Assembly (NCBI GenBank): GCA_949752795.1
Contig: OX457058.1
Coordinates: 166,906,223 to 166,970,222, forward strand
Reading direction: 5' to 3'
Source: Hyperoodon ampullatus
Lineage: Eukaryota > Chordata > Mammalia > Artiodactyla > Ziphiidae
Length of the DNA: 64,000 nt
Under the pieces are notes generated by a model, which was not told the DNA's origin, searched no databases, and was given only the letters and a program-made list of their open reading frames with translations. The position numbers were made by a program, and so were the translations under genes. Every line of letters starts with the position of its first letter. The stretch's first letter is position 1. Shown here piece by piece: positions 51,084 through 62,021 of this stretch.

Positions 51084-51122
<39 letters not shown>
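51084..51122. repeat. (AC)n microsatellite beside exon E acceptor
   Basis: About 19 uninterrupted AC units on the plus strand read as (UG)n in the TTC7B transcript. The tract ends about 33 bases upstream of exon E, between the acceptor's short pyrimidine stretch and the probable branch-point region. Confidence 0.97.
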
Positions 51123-51123
<1 letters not shown>

Positions 51124-52404
51124 CCACCATTTCAGTATCTGATTCTCTGTAAATATCAGGAGTTGTTTCACCACGTGCCACACTCAGATTTTAAGCCATC
51201 TTCATGGCAGCCCCAGGATATTAACCACAAACACGAAAACAGAGGCCCCCTTCAAGCAACAGTATGACTAATGAAGTGATACAAGAGACTGTTTCTCAGT
51301 ATAACTGCCAATACCAAATGGTTTACTTCTCCCTAAATAATTTCTCTTTTTCCACAAAACTGATTTACTTTCGATTATGCCCAAGATAATTTCACTCTAA
51401 ATGGAGACACATAACAAACTGCCAGCAGTTTTTATTGGAATGAAACTGACTTAGCTGAACTGTGCTGATTTTTTAAGTAGTACTGAAATTAAACTGCTTG
51501 ATAAGTTTCAGAACCTTAAACAGAGCTTTCCAAAGGATCAGACACCTGTGAGTCTTTTCAAGTCCCTTTGTCCTGCATCTCCTAGACATCAAGGAACTAT
51601 GCAAACAAACTAACCAACCCCACACCTTTCCAAACTACAATCCAAAGGAACCCCACCCAAGAAACAAACTGCAATGACACATACAGAGCAGGTGTATCCA
51701 AATTTAAGTAGGACCAGATACAACCTTAACCTTCAGAATCCAACAGCTCTTCAAGACTTTTTTCAAAACCATCCAAGCACAAGGGTGGATAAAATGCATA
51801 CATAATGGGTATCTGAACACCCGAGATCCTGTGCAGGTTTAACAGTACCTAGGGAGAATTAGAACCTGAAGCTGGATTTGAAACAGGCTCAAGACTGAGG
51901 CATTCTTACACGGTCGCCCCAGGGACTCCTTTCTGTCTCCCCTCCAACTCCGGGCCCTGGCCGGACCTCTTCTCAGCTCTCCCGCTTCTTTCCAAACCCT
52001 CAGTGACCTCACTCCTTAGTAGGAAACCGTGACTTCTGTCTTTACCAAATCTATTCGTTTTCCTCTCCGAAATACCATTTTTGATGGATGTAAGTGAAAA
52101 ATGCTGGTTACAGAGGCTTTCTGTTTTGAGCCGTAGAATCACAGCTATCACAGCGGGAAGAGATCATCCGGCCCTACACGTCACTTCACGAAGGCTGCTG
52201 TTGCACCCAGAGGGCTCCATCTACTGCTCCCTTCCCCAGGGGGACAGGCTGCTGTGTGAACAGCACTGGTATTCTGGGAGGGTCAAAGGGCAGGCACACT
52301 CACGATATCCGTTTTTAGGGATGACTAGCGTAATCAAGAAAAAACTGATACAGGGTGCAAAGTGAGGTCCTTAAGGGCTAGGCTGACTGGAAGGAATTCG
52401 AAGC

Positions 52405-52545
52405 TGGTTCCTTCATTCAATGAGTATTAGTGAGGGCCTACCACGTGTCAGGCGGTGTCCCTGCTGCCAGGGCAAAGCAGTGATGACAGATGTGGGTTCC
52501 TGCCCTCGAGGAACCTAAGGTCTAGTGAGAAAGATACTGAACAAG
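52405..52545 (-). mobile_element. L2 3' end, reverse orientation
   Basis: The phrases CCTTCATTCAATGAGTATTA, GGGCCTACCACGTGTCAGGC and TGCCCTCGAGGAACCTAAGG are the reversed L2 3' end pattern. Confidence 0.6.
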
Positions 52546-53581
52546 AGAGCTGGGCAAGAGGAAGGAGACGAGCAGGCTGCTACGGGAAGGGGGCTTCAAG
52601 GAGGAGGCGCGCGGAGCTCCTGGAGGAGGAGAGAGGCCGGACGGTCGGTCACCAGCCCACAACTGTCTCCGCAGCAGCTCGTGATCAGGCCAGCTGTGAG
52701 CCACACCGTGCCAGGTGAGGGGACCTTTACAGACGAGCTCTCTTGGTTTCCTTGGTCCCCAGGTTGCCAAGGGGAGACACTTCTTGGCACCATTCCCTGG
52801 CCTCCGGAAAGTCAGATACATGCGGACAGCCCAGGCCTGCCAGGGGGATGGCATGTCTGGGGAACTGACCTTCGATTCACCCTCCAGTCAGCACTTAGGA
52901 ATGTGCTGGGGTTACCACCAGTGTCTTGCACGTGGTGGGCAGGCAGACATGGGGCCAGAGTCTCCAGAACAGCTGGGAGGGAACGGGAGGGTATGAGAAT
53001 GGCAAAGGCGCTTCTGGAAGCTACCGCTGGGAAGATGAAGACCAACAAAGCTTGCCCCTCCAGCAAGGAGAATACGGTCGAGTCTCCTATTTTGAGAAGC
53101 CACTGTGTGTAATTGTTCCTATCTTCTACATATTTGAAAGGAACTGGTCTCTTTTGTCTATACTCGCTGGCATCTTCCTGTCAATCACCGATACCCTTAT
53201 GACGACCAGGCCCCACCAGTGACTAAATCCCCACCCTGCAGCTCACCACTGGGCTCTGTTAGCAAGGGACAAAGGCTCTCTGAGGACTCCTCGGTCAGGG
53301 TATACACCCTGTGCTGCATCCCCTGTTGCCACCCGACCCCAGGTGGGGCCCTCCAGATTTGTGGATTTAATCTCCAAAAGCAGAGCCTGCCTGCCTTGGG
53401 TCTTCACAGCTGATGCTCCAATTGACCGAAATACCAGGGTCTTCGCTGTGAGGAGGCAGCAGCCTCTGAGGAGAGTCCCTGGCTCCAGGTCAGCCTCAGG
53501 TGAAGGAAAGCAGGTCAGCTACTTCCTCAAACTGTATCAAGACAGAACAGGCACCAAGGGTGGGAACATTGGAGAACTGAC

Positions 53582-53654
53582 CTGTCTGGAGATGGCAAGC
53601 TGCAGAGCCAGGTAGAAAGCGGCTTGGTGATCTGTAGGTGACAGGCTGTGGGCC
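53582..53654 (-). CDS. TTC7B: TTC7B exon D (73 bp)
   Basis: This exon completes the split Arg codon (AG/G) and encodes AHSLSPTDHQAAFYLALQL followed by AISRQ, ending in phase 0. AHSLSPTD is a typical TPR end with Pro at position 32, and HQAAFYLALQL is the A helix of the next TPR. The acceptor is TTTTTCAG. The donor, GTCAGT, is acceptable but has C at +3. It joins exon E at SRQ-IPEALG, which matches TTC7B exactly. Confidence 0.93.
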
Positions 53655-53754
53655 CTGAAAAAGTATTTGCGGCTATTAGTACATGAGAGAGGCCATTTTT
53701 ATTTTCCATGTCAAACAAGTATTCCCATTTGTATTTTTATTTATACCAAAGCCC

Positions 53755-53945
53755 CATATTTTTTTTAAAATTAATTTTTATTGGAGTATAGTTGATTTAC
53801 AATGTGTTCGTTTCTGCTGTACAGCAAAGTGATTCAGTTATACATATGTCTACTCTTTTTTAGATTCTTTTCTCATATAGGTCATTACGGAGTATCGAGT
53901 AGAGTTCCCTGTGCTATACAGTAGGTTCTTATCAATTATTTTACC
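53755..53945 (-). mobile_element. L1 3' end, reverse orientation
   Basis: Plus-strand phrases TTTTATTGGAGTATAGTTGA, TTCTGCTGTACAGCAAAGTG, TTCAGTTATACATATGTCTA and GTGCTATACAGTAGGTTCTT are the reverse complement of an artiodactyl-type L1 3' UTR. It lies 100 bp upstream of exon D on the transcript strand and in the same orientation as the gene. Confidence 0.85.
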
Positions 53946-55910
53946 AAGGCCCCATAGTTAATTTAACTATTTAATGTTTCATTTAAACTCTTCTCCTCTG
54001 TCCACGAACAAATGGCATGCATGTTTCCTCTTGCCACTGTACATGGGAATGACACAGGCGCATGTTTCTGTTTTGTTTAGCATCTGAAATGGCAGCCAGT
54101 GGGCCTTGACTTTGAGAAGGAGCCTGGGGTTGAAGAAGCCACAGGCCCCGAGGTCTGACCTCCCCAGCAGACGCCTCCCTTGGGCTGAGCAGGAGAGGTC
54201 CACATGTCACGCTGGGACACGGTGAGGCTGTGAGCATACTTGGCAAGGTGACGGCTGCTTTGGTTAAGTTTTGGCTTGGTCTTAACATTAGTTTATGCAA
54301 ATTTCTGGATTTCAGAGAAACCATATGAAAATCAAAGGCCCGGCTTTGCTTGTAAAATGAGGTTTTGGTTTTTTGATGAACTATAGAGAGAAATGGAGGA
54401 TATTCATTCAGTCTTTTGAAGCTTCTACTAAGTTCCATGCAGTTTAACTAATTACACGCAACCATGACATGTAAGACTTTGTGGCCAGACACCAGACTTA
54501 GTCTATCAACTGGCTTTTGACACCAATGGGAAGAGGCTATGCTGGCCTCCTACTTGATGGCAGACACGTCATTCTTGCTTTTATGTGGAAGTCAATTGTA
54601 TCTTACCACAAGCAACTGGGGGGAACTAGGGGGTGGGGGGTGTCCTCTGTCCTTTTTTTAACCTTAAGAGCAAAACTCCCATCCCTGGGGAATCTTCACT
54701 AGTAAGTTTGCCTCCAGACACGGCCTTAGGACTCTTCTCACTTTAGTCTAAGAGGCTGAGGCTGAGGATTTGCCTGTGTTGCCCTTTGAGATGTCTTATT
54801 TCTAGCAGAGGCCTACTCAGCATGCCCCAGTTTTTATTACTTGACAGGCATTGGTTTTTCCATGAATTTGTACATCAAAGAATATTTTTCTTTGGTGTTC
54901 ATAAAAAGTGAGATTGGAATGTCATGGTTTCTGTCTCTCCCAATTATTCAGGGAAAATGAATACAAAATGGATTATGAAGAGACTTTGAATTTAGCATTA
55001 TCTATTTTATCTCATCTTCTTTCACAATTAAACCAGCTTTCTACAACCCTCAAAAAAAATTCCACAGAGCTATAATTTTCTCAGCACAGTCTAGATTTTT
55101 TACAAATGAAGTTAAATCAAATCACGGTTGTTTCTACCCAACACCAACCAAGTGAAAAGATGACAATGGTCTGGTGAACTCAGGGTGTGGGTAAGAATAG
55201 TTCTGACCAAAGGCCCTACCTTAGCCTCTTCAAATGATTATTAACTGTTAGCCACAGCACTAAGAAACAAACAGAAGTGCTAGAAATCTTGGCATCACTG
55301 GGGTACATTAGGACAGCATCAGAAGAATCGTCAACTTGGCTAATAATGAATATCCAACAGCCAAATTTCTAATGAGGCACAACTTAAGCATACACATTTT
55401 AAAAAAACCTTATTTCAATAATTTGGCTAATACGTTAAACTGGCCACTTTAGCCTATGAAAGAAAAAAGGAAACATGGAGGTGCTCAAAAAAACTAGAAG
55501 AAGTGCAAGATGTCCATCTCAGGTAGACTCCTGAAAATGTGCTCCAGTTGTGCAGGCCAACTTCAGCAGCTAGGCTTCCTGTGACAACACCACATTTGTA
55601 TGCCCACAGGAAATGTGCTTGACAGAAATCATCAAGCAATGCAGGTGAGAGGAAGGACATTAGTGATCTTGAAAACTGCAAGCTTGCTGGACTCTGTACA
55701 TGAATTTAGAGCAGCACTATGAATCCCATTCCCATGCTGTGAGCACCTGGTGAGGCTGCTAAGAGAAAATCAGAGACCTAAAAAATGTCACTACAGGGAT
55801 GCTCACAAAGTGCTTCCCTTGTCAAAGCACCTCCATACCCATTAATTCCATTTTTATTCCATAGGTAAAGAAAGAATTGCAAGACACTGGCCCACTGAGG
55901 GCATCCATCT

Positions 55911-56077
55911 ATCCATCCATCCACACACCCATCCATCCATCCACCCACCCACCCACCCACCCACCCATACACCCACCCGCCCATCCATCCATCCATCCAC
56001 CCATCCATCTATGCATCCATCCAAACATCCATCCATCCATCCATCCATCCATCCATCCACTCACCCATCCATCCACA
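55911..56077. repeat. TCCA-type tetranucleotide tandem repeat
   Basis: About 165 bp of CATCCATC, CACCCACC and similar variants, imperfect. It lies in the intron between exons C and D. On the minus strand it gives long open frames of Trp, Met, Asp and Gly, which are artefacts. Confidence 0.95.
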
Positions 56078-56240
56078 TTATGCAGTACCTACTGTGATGC
56101 CAGGCCCTGTGCTAATTTTTAGGGAGCTTGGAGATGAATAATACAAGTGCCTTTCCTTGAGGAGCTCCCCCCAACACTACAGAGGGGGAGACCTAAATGA
56201 TCATTACACTGTAGTAGGAGCAGTGCCCTGAGAAGGGTAT
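56078..56240 (-). mobile_element. L2 3' fragment, reverse orientation
   Basis: The phrases CAGTACCTACTGTGATGCCA, GGCCCTGTGCTAATTTTTAG and TGCCTTTCCTTGAGGAGCTC follow the reversed L2 3' end. The TCCA-type repeat next to it may have grown from the L2 terminal GAATGA-like repeat. Confidence 0.48.
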
Positions 56241-56424
56241 GCCAGACTGCTGCTGGAGTGCATGGCATGGGCCTCCCAGATCACCTGGCTAAAACTGAGA
56301 CTGCCCTGAGGTCCACCCCATCCTTCTCCTAGACTCTGGCTCCAACATCCTCTGCAGCTGAACCAAGAATACAGAGACAGCTGATCAATTTTGACCCTGG
56401 TCCATTAAGACATGTACCTTGTAA

Positions 56425-56555
56425 CAATAATAACTACAATTTATGAAGCATCTACTATTAAGCATCTTGTTTGAGAACATCAAGCAAAAGAGGTAAAGCC
56501 AGAAGTGAAATTCCGAGGCCTGGTCTCTCCACCATATCACCCTGCTGCCTTATTT
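56425..56555 (-). mobile_element. MIR fragment, reverse orientation
   Basis: The order ATGAAGCATCTACTATTAAG, AGGTAAAGCCAGAAGTGAAA and TCCGAGGCCTGGTCTCTCCA resembles a reversed MIR. Confidence 0.45.
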
Positions 56556-58817
56556 AGCCAATTCTCCTTGAAGTCCCCTTCAATCCTGATTACAGTAGAC
56601 ATGGGATTAGTGTATCATTATGTTAAGAAAGAAAAGTGCAAACCTGGTTAAATCTATTACTCAGGGACCTCCCATTACTTACACACATAGGATGACCCAC
56701 TTGTCCTGGTTTGTCCTGTATTTTCCTGGTTTTTGCACTGAAAGTCCCATATTCTGGGAAACTGCTCAGTTCCCAAAAAACCGGGCTGGCTGATCACTCC
56801 ATACCCACAAAACATACCACATTCAAACTTAAATTCAAGCTAGGAGTGGGAGAGGAAAATAAAAGTGAGATTGTGAGATTGTGTCCCTTCTACCACACTG
56901 AGTGATAAACACCAGTGACACCACGCCACCTCCTCCTTGTGGAGCAGCCCGGATTCCTGCATGCTGGGGGGCAAGTCACTGAGACATGTGCTCGACTGTT
57001 TCCAGCCTGGCTTTTCTCTGTAGGATGTGAGAGCCCCCAGGAGCCACCACTGAGATCAGTACAGCATCTTAGAAAGCTTTGCAAACAACAGTTTTTCTTC
57101 ACTATAATTTTGTACAGGACATATGAATTGGTTCAGCCTCTTGGGCTGAGCTTATGAGTGTATGAACAGCTGAGGGTCTCAACATTAAGATGCAGTCATG
57201 CAACTGGGATGTCTTCAAAAATCACCTCTCTGAATCCAGGGGAGAGCAAACCTTCTTGAATTCTGACTCCAGTCATAATTGAGCTAATTTTCACACTCTA
57301 TATCTGCAACCTCACCACTTTTTGAGATACACCGTTTTCTTTTTAAACAACATTTGCTAAGCAATAGTATTAACAGAATTGTGGGGAGAAGATTTAAAAT
57401 ATATAGTAAGAAAATATTTCTCATCCAAGTGATTTTTAAATACTCATTTACATGTAAGAAGTAATACAAATTCTTATTTACTTAAAATCTTTCCCTTATA
57501 GACTTTTGTAAAGTACACTAGGATAGTCCTAGTTAATGTGTACTTGAAACCAAATATTTTTATTACTTTGCAAAATATCCCTAAATACACATAAATACAA
57601 ATTTAGGTTAGCCTTTCCCAATATAATCACATAGGTTAGTAGGATTTTATTCTGCTTTATTCCCATATGAACTAATATTTTAAAAATCCCTTTGAATTAG
57701 AAACTAAGCAAAAGAGGAACATAAAGAAATTCAGGCCAATGGAACAGCTGTTATATAACATGAAGTTATGAATTCTGCGGCTCAAGGCAGACCACCACCA
57801 TGGCTGTTTTTAGAGAGCCAGTAAGATGAGCTGATTTAAGGAAAGTGAAACAGTGAAACAGATGTAATGACCACTTTCTTAGGCATCCATGTGTGGGTTT
57901 TACAAACTAGGACTGGAAAATTTAAAACTCCAAATCATTTGAAATGGAAATGCTTTCCACACTCCGTGCTGAAGAACATCAACAAAAACTTAGCACAGAG
58001 ATAGGAGGTCTGTTTGCAGCTGTCAGTTGGTACCTTCTGTCATTAACCAGTCTGGGACTGGCAACGTGAAGGTGCTATGGGCAAGCCTGCTAGGACATGG
58101 AAAGAAAAGAGATGAAAGTGTTTCAGACTAATTGAAACCACGTGATAATGATTTCGTGAAAAAAAGGAGCATGTACACTGTGACAAATCTGCAGGCAACC
58201 CGAGTTCTAAGGAAAGAAATCTAACAACGGTTATTAGGTATGAGAGGTCCTCGTACAACTTTTGGTTAAGTAACTAAGTTTCTAATATAATTCCAAGAAA
58301 TCAAGTAACTCAGATATATTTAAGGTGAGAGGATCAATACCAATTCTAGATTGGACATCATGGGGCTATACTTTCAGACAGTGATTCGTGTTAGTGATTT
58401 ATTATGCCTGCAATAAGAATAAAATGAGGGAAGTGTGGTGTAGTAGGTACCAGAGAAGCCAGTCAGCGTCAGAGACCTTGACCTTCCTGACTTCAATGGC
58501 TACAGGACTCCGGCTCTTCATCCCTGCATCTCGGTCCCTCACCTGCATTGAACACACGACTTGTTCCATCTACCTTATTGGTGTGGGGTGAGGATCAAGT
58601 AAGGGGTGCGAAAGGCCACTGTGACATGCAACCGTTCTCTAGTTATAAGGCCTTCTCCTAATTTCATGAAAGGTACAGTGATGGAGATAAGCATAAGGTA
58701 TTATGAAGCATGGAGGGGATGGTGAGGCCTGGGACCTGCCGGCCTGACTGTCTTGTAAGTATTTCAGAGACTGCCCTGAAATCTGGCCTTTTCATTTCGT
58801 AATATAAAAATCTGCAG

Positions 58818-59008
58818 GGCTCCCCTGGTGGCGCAGTGGTTGAGAGTCCGCCTGCCGATGCAGGGGACATGGGTTCGTGCCCTGGTCTGGGCGGATCCCA
58901 CGTGCCGCGGAGCGGCTGGGCCCGTGAGCCATGGCCGCTGAGTCTGTGCGTCTGGAGCCTGTGCTCTGCAACGGGAGAGGCCACGGCAGTGAGAGGCCCG
59001 CGTACCGC

Positions 59009-59030
<22 letters not shown>
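58818..59030 (+). mobile_element. CHR-type SINE, first of a tandem pair
   Basis: Body from GGCTCCCCTGGTGGCGCAGT through GCGTACCGC and a long A run. The 12 bp duplication AAAAATCTGCAG lies at 58806-58817 and 59031-59042. The right copy also serves as the left flank of the next SINE. Confidence 0.93.
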
Positions 59031-59039
<9 letters not shown>

Positions 59040-59045
59040 CAGATT

Positions 59046-59256
59046 GGGCTTCCCTGGTGGCGCAGTGGTTGAGAGTCCGCCTGCCGATGCAGGGGACATG
59101 GGTTCGTGCCCCGGTCCGGGAAGATCCCACATGCCACGGAGCGGCTGGGCCCGTGAGCCACGGCCGCTGGGCCTGCGCGTCCAGAGCCTGTGCTCCGCAA
59201 CGGGAGAGGCCACAGCAGTGAGAGGCCCACGTACCACAAAAAAAAAAAAAAAAAAA
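59046..59256 (+). mobile_element. CHR-type SINE, second of a tandem pair
   Basis: Body from GGGCTTCCCTGGTGGCGCAG to CACGTACCAC and an A run. The 15 bp duplication AAAAATCTGCAGATT lies at 59031-59045 and 59257-59271. Same orientation as its neighbour and separated from it only by the shared target sequence. Confidence 0.93.
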
Positions 59257-59624
59257 AAAAATCTGCAGATTGACATGTTAAAAAAAAAAGGTTGCAAAGA
59301 ATGGTCCTTTTTCTAGATGATAAAAAATGTCTTTAATAAAAAGAATCTTCTCCCTAGACATAAAAAAGTACCTCTCTTAGAGCTGAAATCACTTTATCAG
59401 GAATGAATAAAATGTGCCCGAATGAATAAACAGATCAAGGATGCAGATTTACATGGCAACAAGTGATGCAGCAAGTTTTATACTGTCTGTTCAGTACTCG
59501 AGAGGAAAGACTCCCAGGGGTAAAACACTGTTTACATAATCTTTATAAATATCTCTTCTTTTTATACTTATCATACTTTGGTGTCATTATGTACAGCCGA
59601 GTGAAAAGATGAACTCCCACTCAC

Positions 59625-59682
59625 CTCTGAAATGCAAGAAGCGCCTTTCTCTGTAGGACCTCCTGCATCCCTCGCAAAGAAG
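59625..59682 (-). CDS. TTC7B: TTC7B exon C (58 bp)
   Basis: This short exon completes the Ala codon from exon B, encodes SLRGMQEVLQRKALLAFQ, and ends two bases into an Arg codon completed by exon D. It forms the B helix of a TPR (LQRKALLAFQRA). The acceptor is TTTTCTTAG and the donor is a strong GTGAGTG. At 58 bp it is too short to have been caught by ORF length alone; it was placed by homology and by exact phase agreement (2 + 54 + 2). Skipping it alone would shift the frame. Confidence 0.93.
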
Positions 59683-61903
59683 CTAAGAAAAGGGTTCAAT
59701 TAGTCAGTGGCATGGGAGATCAGGGAGTTTCTGACAAATAGAAAACTCATCATGAAAACTAAACATTTGACTGGATTAAGAGCAACAAATTCTGGGAGCT
59801 TATGTGCCCAGTCCTGTCCCAGGCACTGTGGAGGATGGGAAACGAAGGCCGTGTCAGCCTGAGGCCCTTGCACTTGTTGAGCATAACTGTGGAACCATGC
59901 CAAGGCGAGAGTGGGAGTTGGCTGGTCACTCTTGGTACCCCCAGGAATAGCAGCCTGTCTTCAGAAGACCAGCTGGGAACTCCAGAGAGGAAAACATTCT
60001 CAAGGGCAGGCATGTAATTCACGGGTGAAGAATGGCTCTGCCAGAATGGAATAGAAGAGATTCAAGCACCAGTGGGTGGATTAGATGGCCTTCAGAGTTC
60101 CTTCTGGCACCGAAAACCAAGGACACTAGCCTGATGCCATGGAAGGCCAGTTTAATTCACGGAGGCAATGGCTAGGACCTTTAATACCTTGATGTGAACA
60201 CCAGGGACAGACAGGGCAAACCCAACACTGATACTGGAAAATCAGCTCAACACTTCCCCTGTAGACAGCATGGGAGAAACGCCACCTTAGAGTCTTGTAG
60301 AAACTAAAAACGTACTTTTTACTGGGACAACAGAAAAAGTCCTAGAGGAACCTGTTTATGGCTGCACCTGGAGATGGTCCTTATCTAACAAATCCAACAT
60401 GGCAGATCCCATCCTGACATCGCTCAGAGGATGGTGGAAGGCTGCCCAGAGCTGGATGTAGCTGTAAGCCATGACTAACTTAGAACAACAGTGAATGAGC
60501 TAGAGGAACCCAGAGAGCTGTCCCAAGTGAACCATGGATACAGATGAGACCCAGCAGGGTCACGTGACTCTCCCAAAATTACAGGGCTAATTAGGTGTAG
60601 AGTCTCAACTAAGAAGTTATATGGATAAATATATGGTATTAAATTTACCCTTCACTGAAAGCCTACTATAGTTTAAAAAAATGTTCTGGGTATTGCCAGT
60701 ATATATGAAAAATTAGCAAAAAAATCCATGATTGAAAATCAGTTGATATGCAAAACTTCTCCAGGGTCTTTGATATTTTAGGGCAGAGGAAAGAAAGATT
60801 TGGGGTAACATGTAAAATAAACTATAGCAAAATTACAAAGAAAGCAAAAGAAAATGAGGACCATAGAAGTCAGGGTAGTGTTTTCTCTTAAGGGGGCTTG
60901 TGATTGGGAGGGGCACGTAAAGGGCTCCCAGGTAGCTGGCAAGGTTCTATCTCCTAAGCAGGGTGCTGCTTATAAGAATACTTACCCTTATACTAATTCA
61001 CTGAGTTGGACAATCATTTCTGAGATTTCTTTTTTGGTATTTGTGTTACATTTAACAACAAAATGTAAAAGGAATAATAGAAGGAGTTCAGAAAAGCAAT
61101 TTACCAATTTACCCTTTCTGCAAACATATAACTGAAAACTCATTAAGTATAGAAAACATAATTAAGATTTTTTTTTTTTAGCCGGAAGCCCATCCACCAA
61201 AACAGTAAATACATCCCAAATGTGTAATGTCACTGCATGTGCTATGAGCCTCCATACTACACATGTACGTATCTGTGAATTAAAATGTGCAAATGGGGGC
61301 TTCCCTGGCGGTCCAGTGGTTAAGACACCGCGCTCCCACTTCAGGGGGCATGGGCTCGATCCCTGGCTGGGGAACTAAGATCCCACGTGCTGTGTGGCGC
61401 GGCCAAAACATAAATAAATAAAAAAGAGTTGTTTAAAAAAAAAAAGTGCAAATGGAGAAGGGACAGGTACTGATAAATCAAGGGATAGTTTCTGGAGGAG
61501 GTGGGCCCTGAATGCTTCTACATTCCTAGCCTAAGACCCAACATCCCTCCCCATGGGGAGAGCCCAGGCCAAGCACTGTGGCAGAATCAGGTGAAGGCCG
61601 GGTGGGGTGAATTCTCTCTCAGGGCCCTGCTCACCTCACTCCTCAGGACAGATCCCTACAGCTGCCAGCTGGGCACCACCAGCACAGTGCCCCTGTGAAG
61701 AGGGCCTGGGAGCCGGGGCACAGGGCCTGCATTTCTTCCCTCCCATTCTCCGACCGGTCCAAGCAAAGAGGACAGTGGTGGCAGGTCCCCACAGGACGGC
61801 AAACGAGGAACCAGCCATGTGCCCTCCTGAGACAGGGGATGGGCCGGTCCTGCAGTGCAGACTTGGCGGCTCCCCAGCTCCCGTGGGCGGGGACTTCGCT
61901 CAC
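59683..61903 (-). other. TTC7B: TTC7B intron between exons B and C (2.2 kb)
   Basis: The donor is GTGAGCG and the acceptor is TTCTTAG. One older tRNA-derived SINE sits at 61297-61445. The remaining sequence, 59690-61280 and 61460-61900, shows no gene, RNA or named repeat that I can support, although 59800-59870 weakly resembles an L2 3' end. Confidence 0.88.
61297..61445 (+). mobile_element. Older tRNA-derived SINE (CHR-1/Bov-tA-like)
   Basis: It shares the head GGGCTTCCCTGGCGGTCCAG with the CHR family but continues with a different body (GGGGAACTAAGATCCCACGT, then GGCGCGGCCAAAA) and an AT-rich tail. A 10 bp duplication, GTGCAAATGG, lies at 61287-61296 and 61446-61455. At about 150 bp it is shorter than the other copies. 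Subfamily naming is from memory. Confidence 0.85.
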
Positions 61904-62021
61904 CGTCAGTGGCCTGCAGACTGTACGTAAGCCCCAGGGCCAAGTAGCCTTTGGCCTTGAACTCTGACGTTTTCTCTCCCGCATCAACGACGGTTTTGGC
62001 AAACTTCTCAGCCTCTTCCAA
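61904..62021 (-). CDS. TTC7B: TTC7B exon B
   Basis: This 118 bp exon starts in phase 0 and ends one base into a codon. It encodes 39 residues, from LEEAEKFAKTVVDAG through GYLALGLTYSLQATD. The segment supplies one full helical hairpin: an AEKFAKTVVD helix followed by a TPR-A-like helix with AKGYLALGLTY (Gly and Tyr at the TPR 8 and 11 type positions). The acceptor is TTTTTCAG and the donor is GTGAGCG. It joins exon A directly at ...LHW-LEEAE, and the split Ala codon (G/CT) is completed by exon C. The frame stays open for 12 codons into the upstream intron, which has no meaning for the protein. Confidence 0.94.

Larger units (their letters stand above)
51051..53581 (-). other. TTC7B: TTC7B intron between exons D and E (2.5 kb)
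   Basis: The donor is GTCAGT and the acceptor is AAACCAG. The 3' end of the intron carries the (TG)n tract at 51084-51122. An L2 3' end in reverse orientation lies at 52405-52545. The rest, including 51130-52400 and 52550-53570, shows nothing recognisable; a 195-codon open frame in the GC-rich second block was judged to be chance. Confidence 0.88.
53655..59624 (-). other. TTC7B: TTC7B intron between exons C and D (6.0 kb)
   Basis: The intron has a GTGAGTG donor and a TTTTTCAG acceptor. It contains an antisense L1 3' end (53755-53945), a TCCA-type tandem repeat (55911-56077) followed by L2-like sequence, a MIR piece (56425-56555) and two tandem CHR SINEs (58818-59256). About 53950-55900 and 56560-58800 hold nothing I can name. 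Confidence 0.88.

Noticed and set aside
50886..51119. ORF starting with a Cys-Val repeat before the TPR sequence of exon E
   Set aside because: The Cys-Val stretch is the (TG)n intron repeat read through the acceptor. The exon begins at Ile after the AAACCAG acceptor.
52525..53112. 195-codon plus-strand ORF
   Set aside because: Starts inside a reversed L2 tail, has random-looking composition, overlaps other open frames in a GC-rich stretch and shows no domain or splice signal.
55911..56077. Possible CRISPR-like or satellite array
   Set aside because: Units are 4 bp with no spacer sequence and the context is a mammalian intron, so it is a simple tandem repeat.
55778..56122. Frames rich in Met-Asp-Gly-Trp or His-Pro
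   Set aside because: Translation of the TCCA-type tandem repeat.
58664..59297. Open frames of 112 to 191 codons on both strands, with poly-Phe and poly-Lys stretches
   Set aside because: They translate the two tandem CHR SINEs and their A tails. The same protein-like text recurs at 6900-7200, 27600-27940, 35200-35670, 36020-36480 and 46280-46670, all at SINEs.
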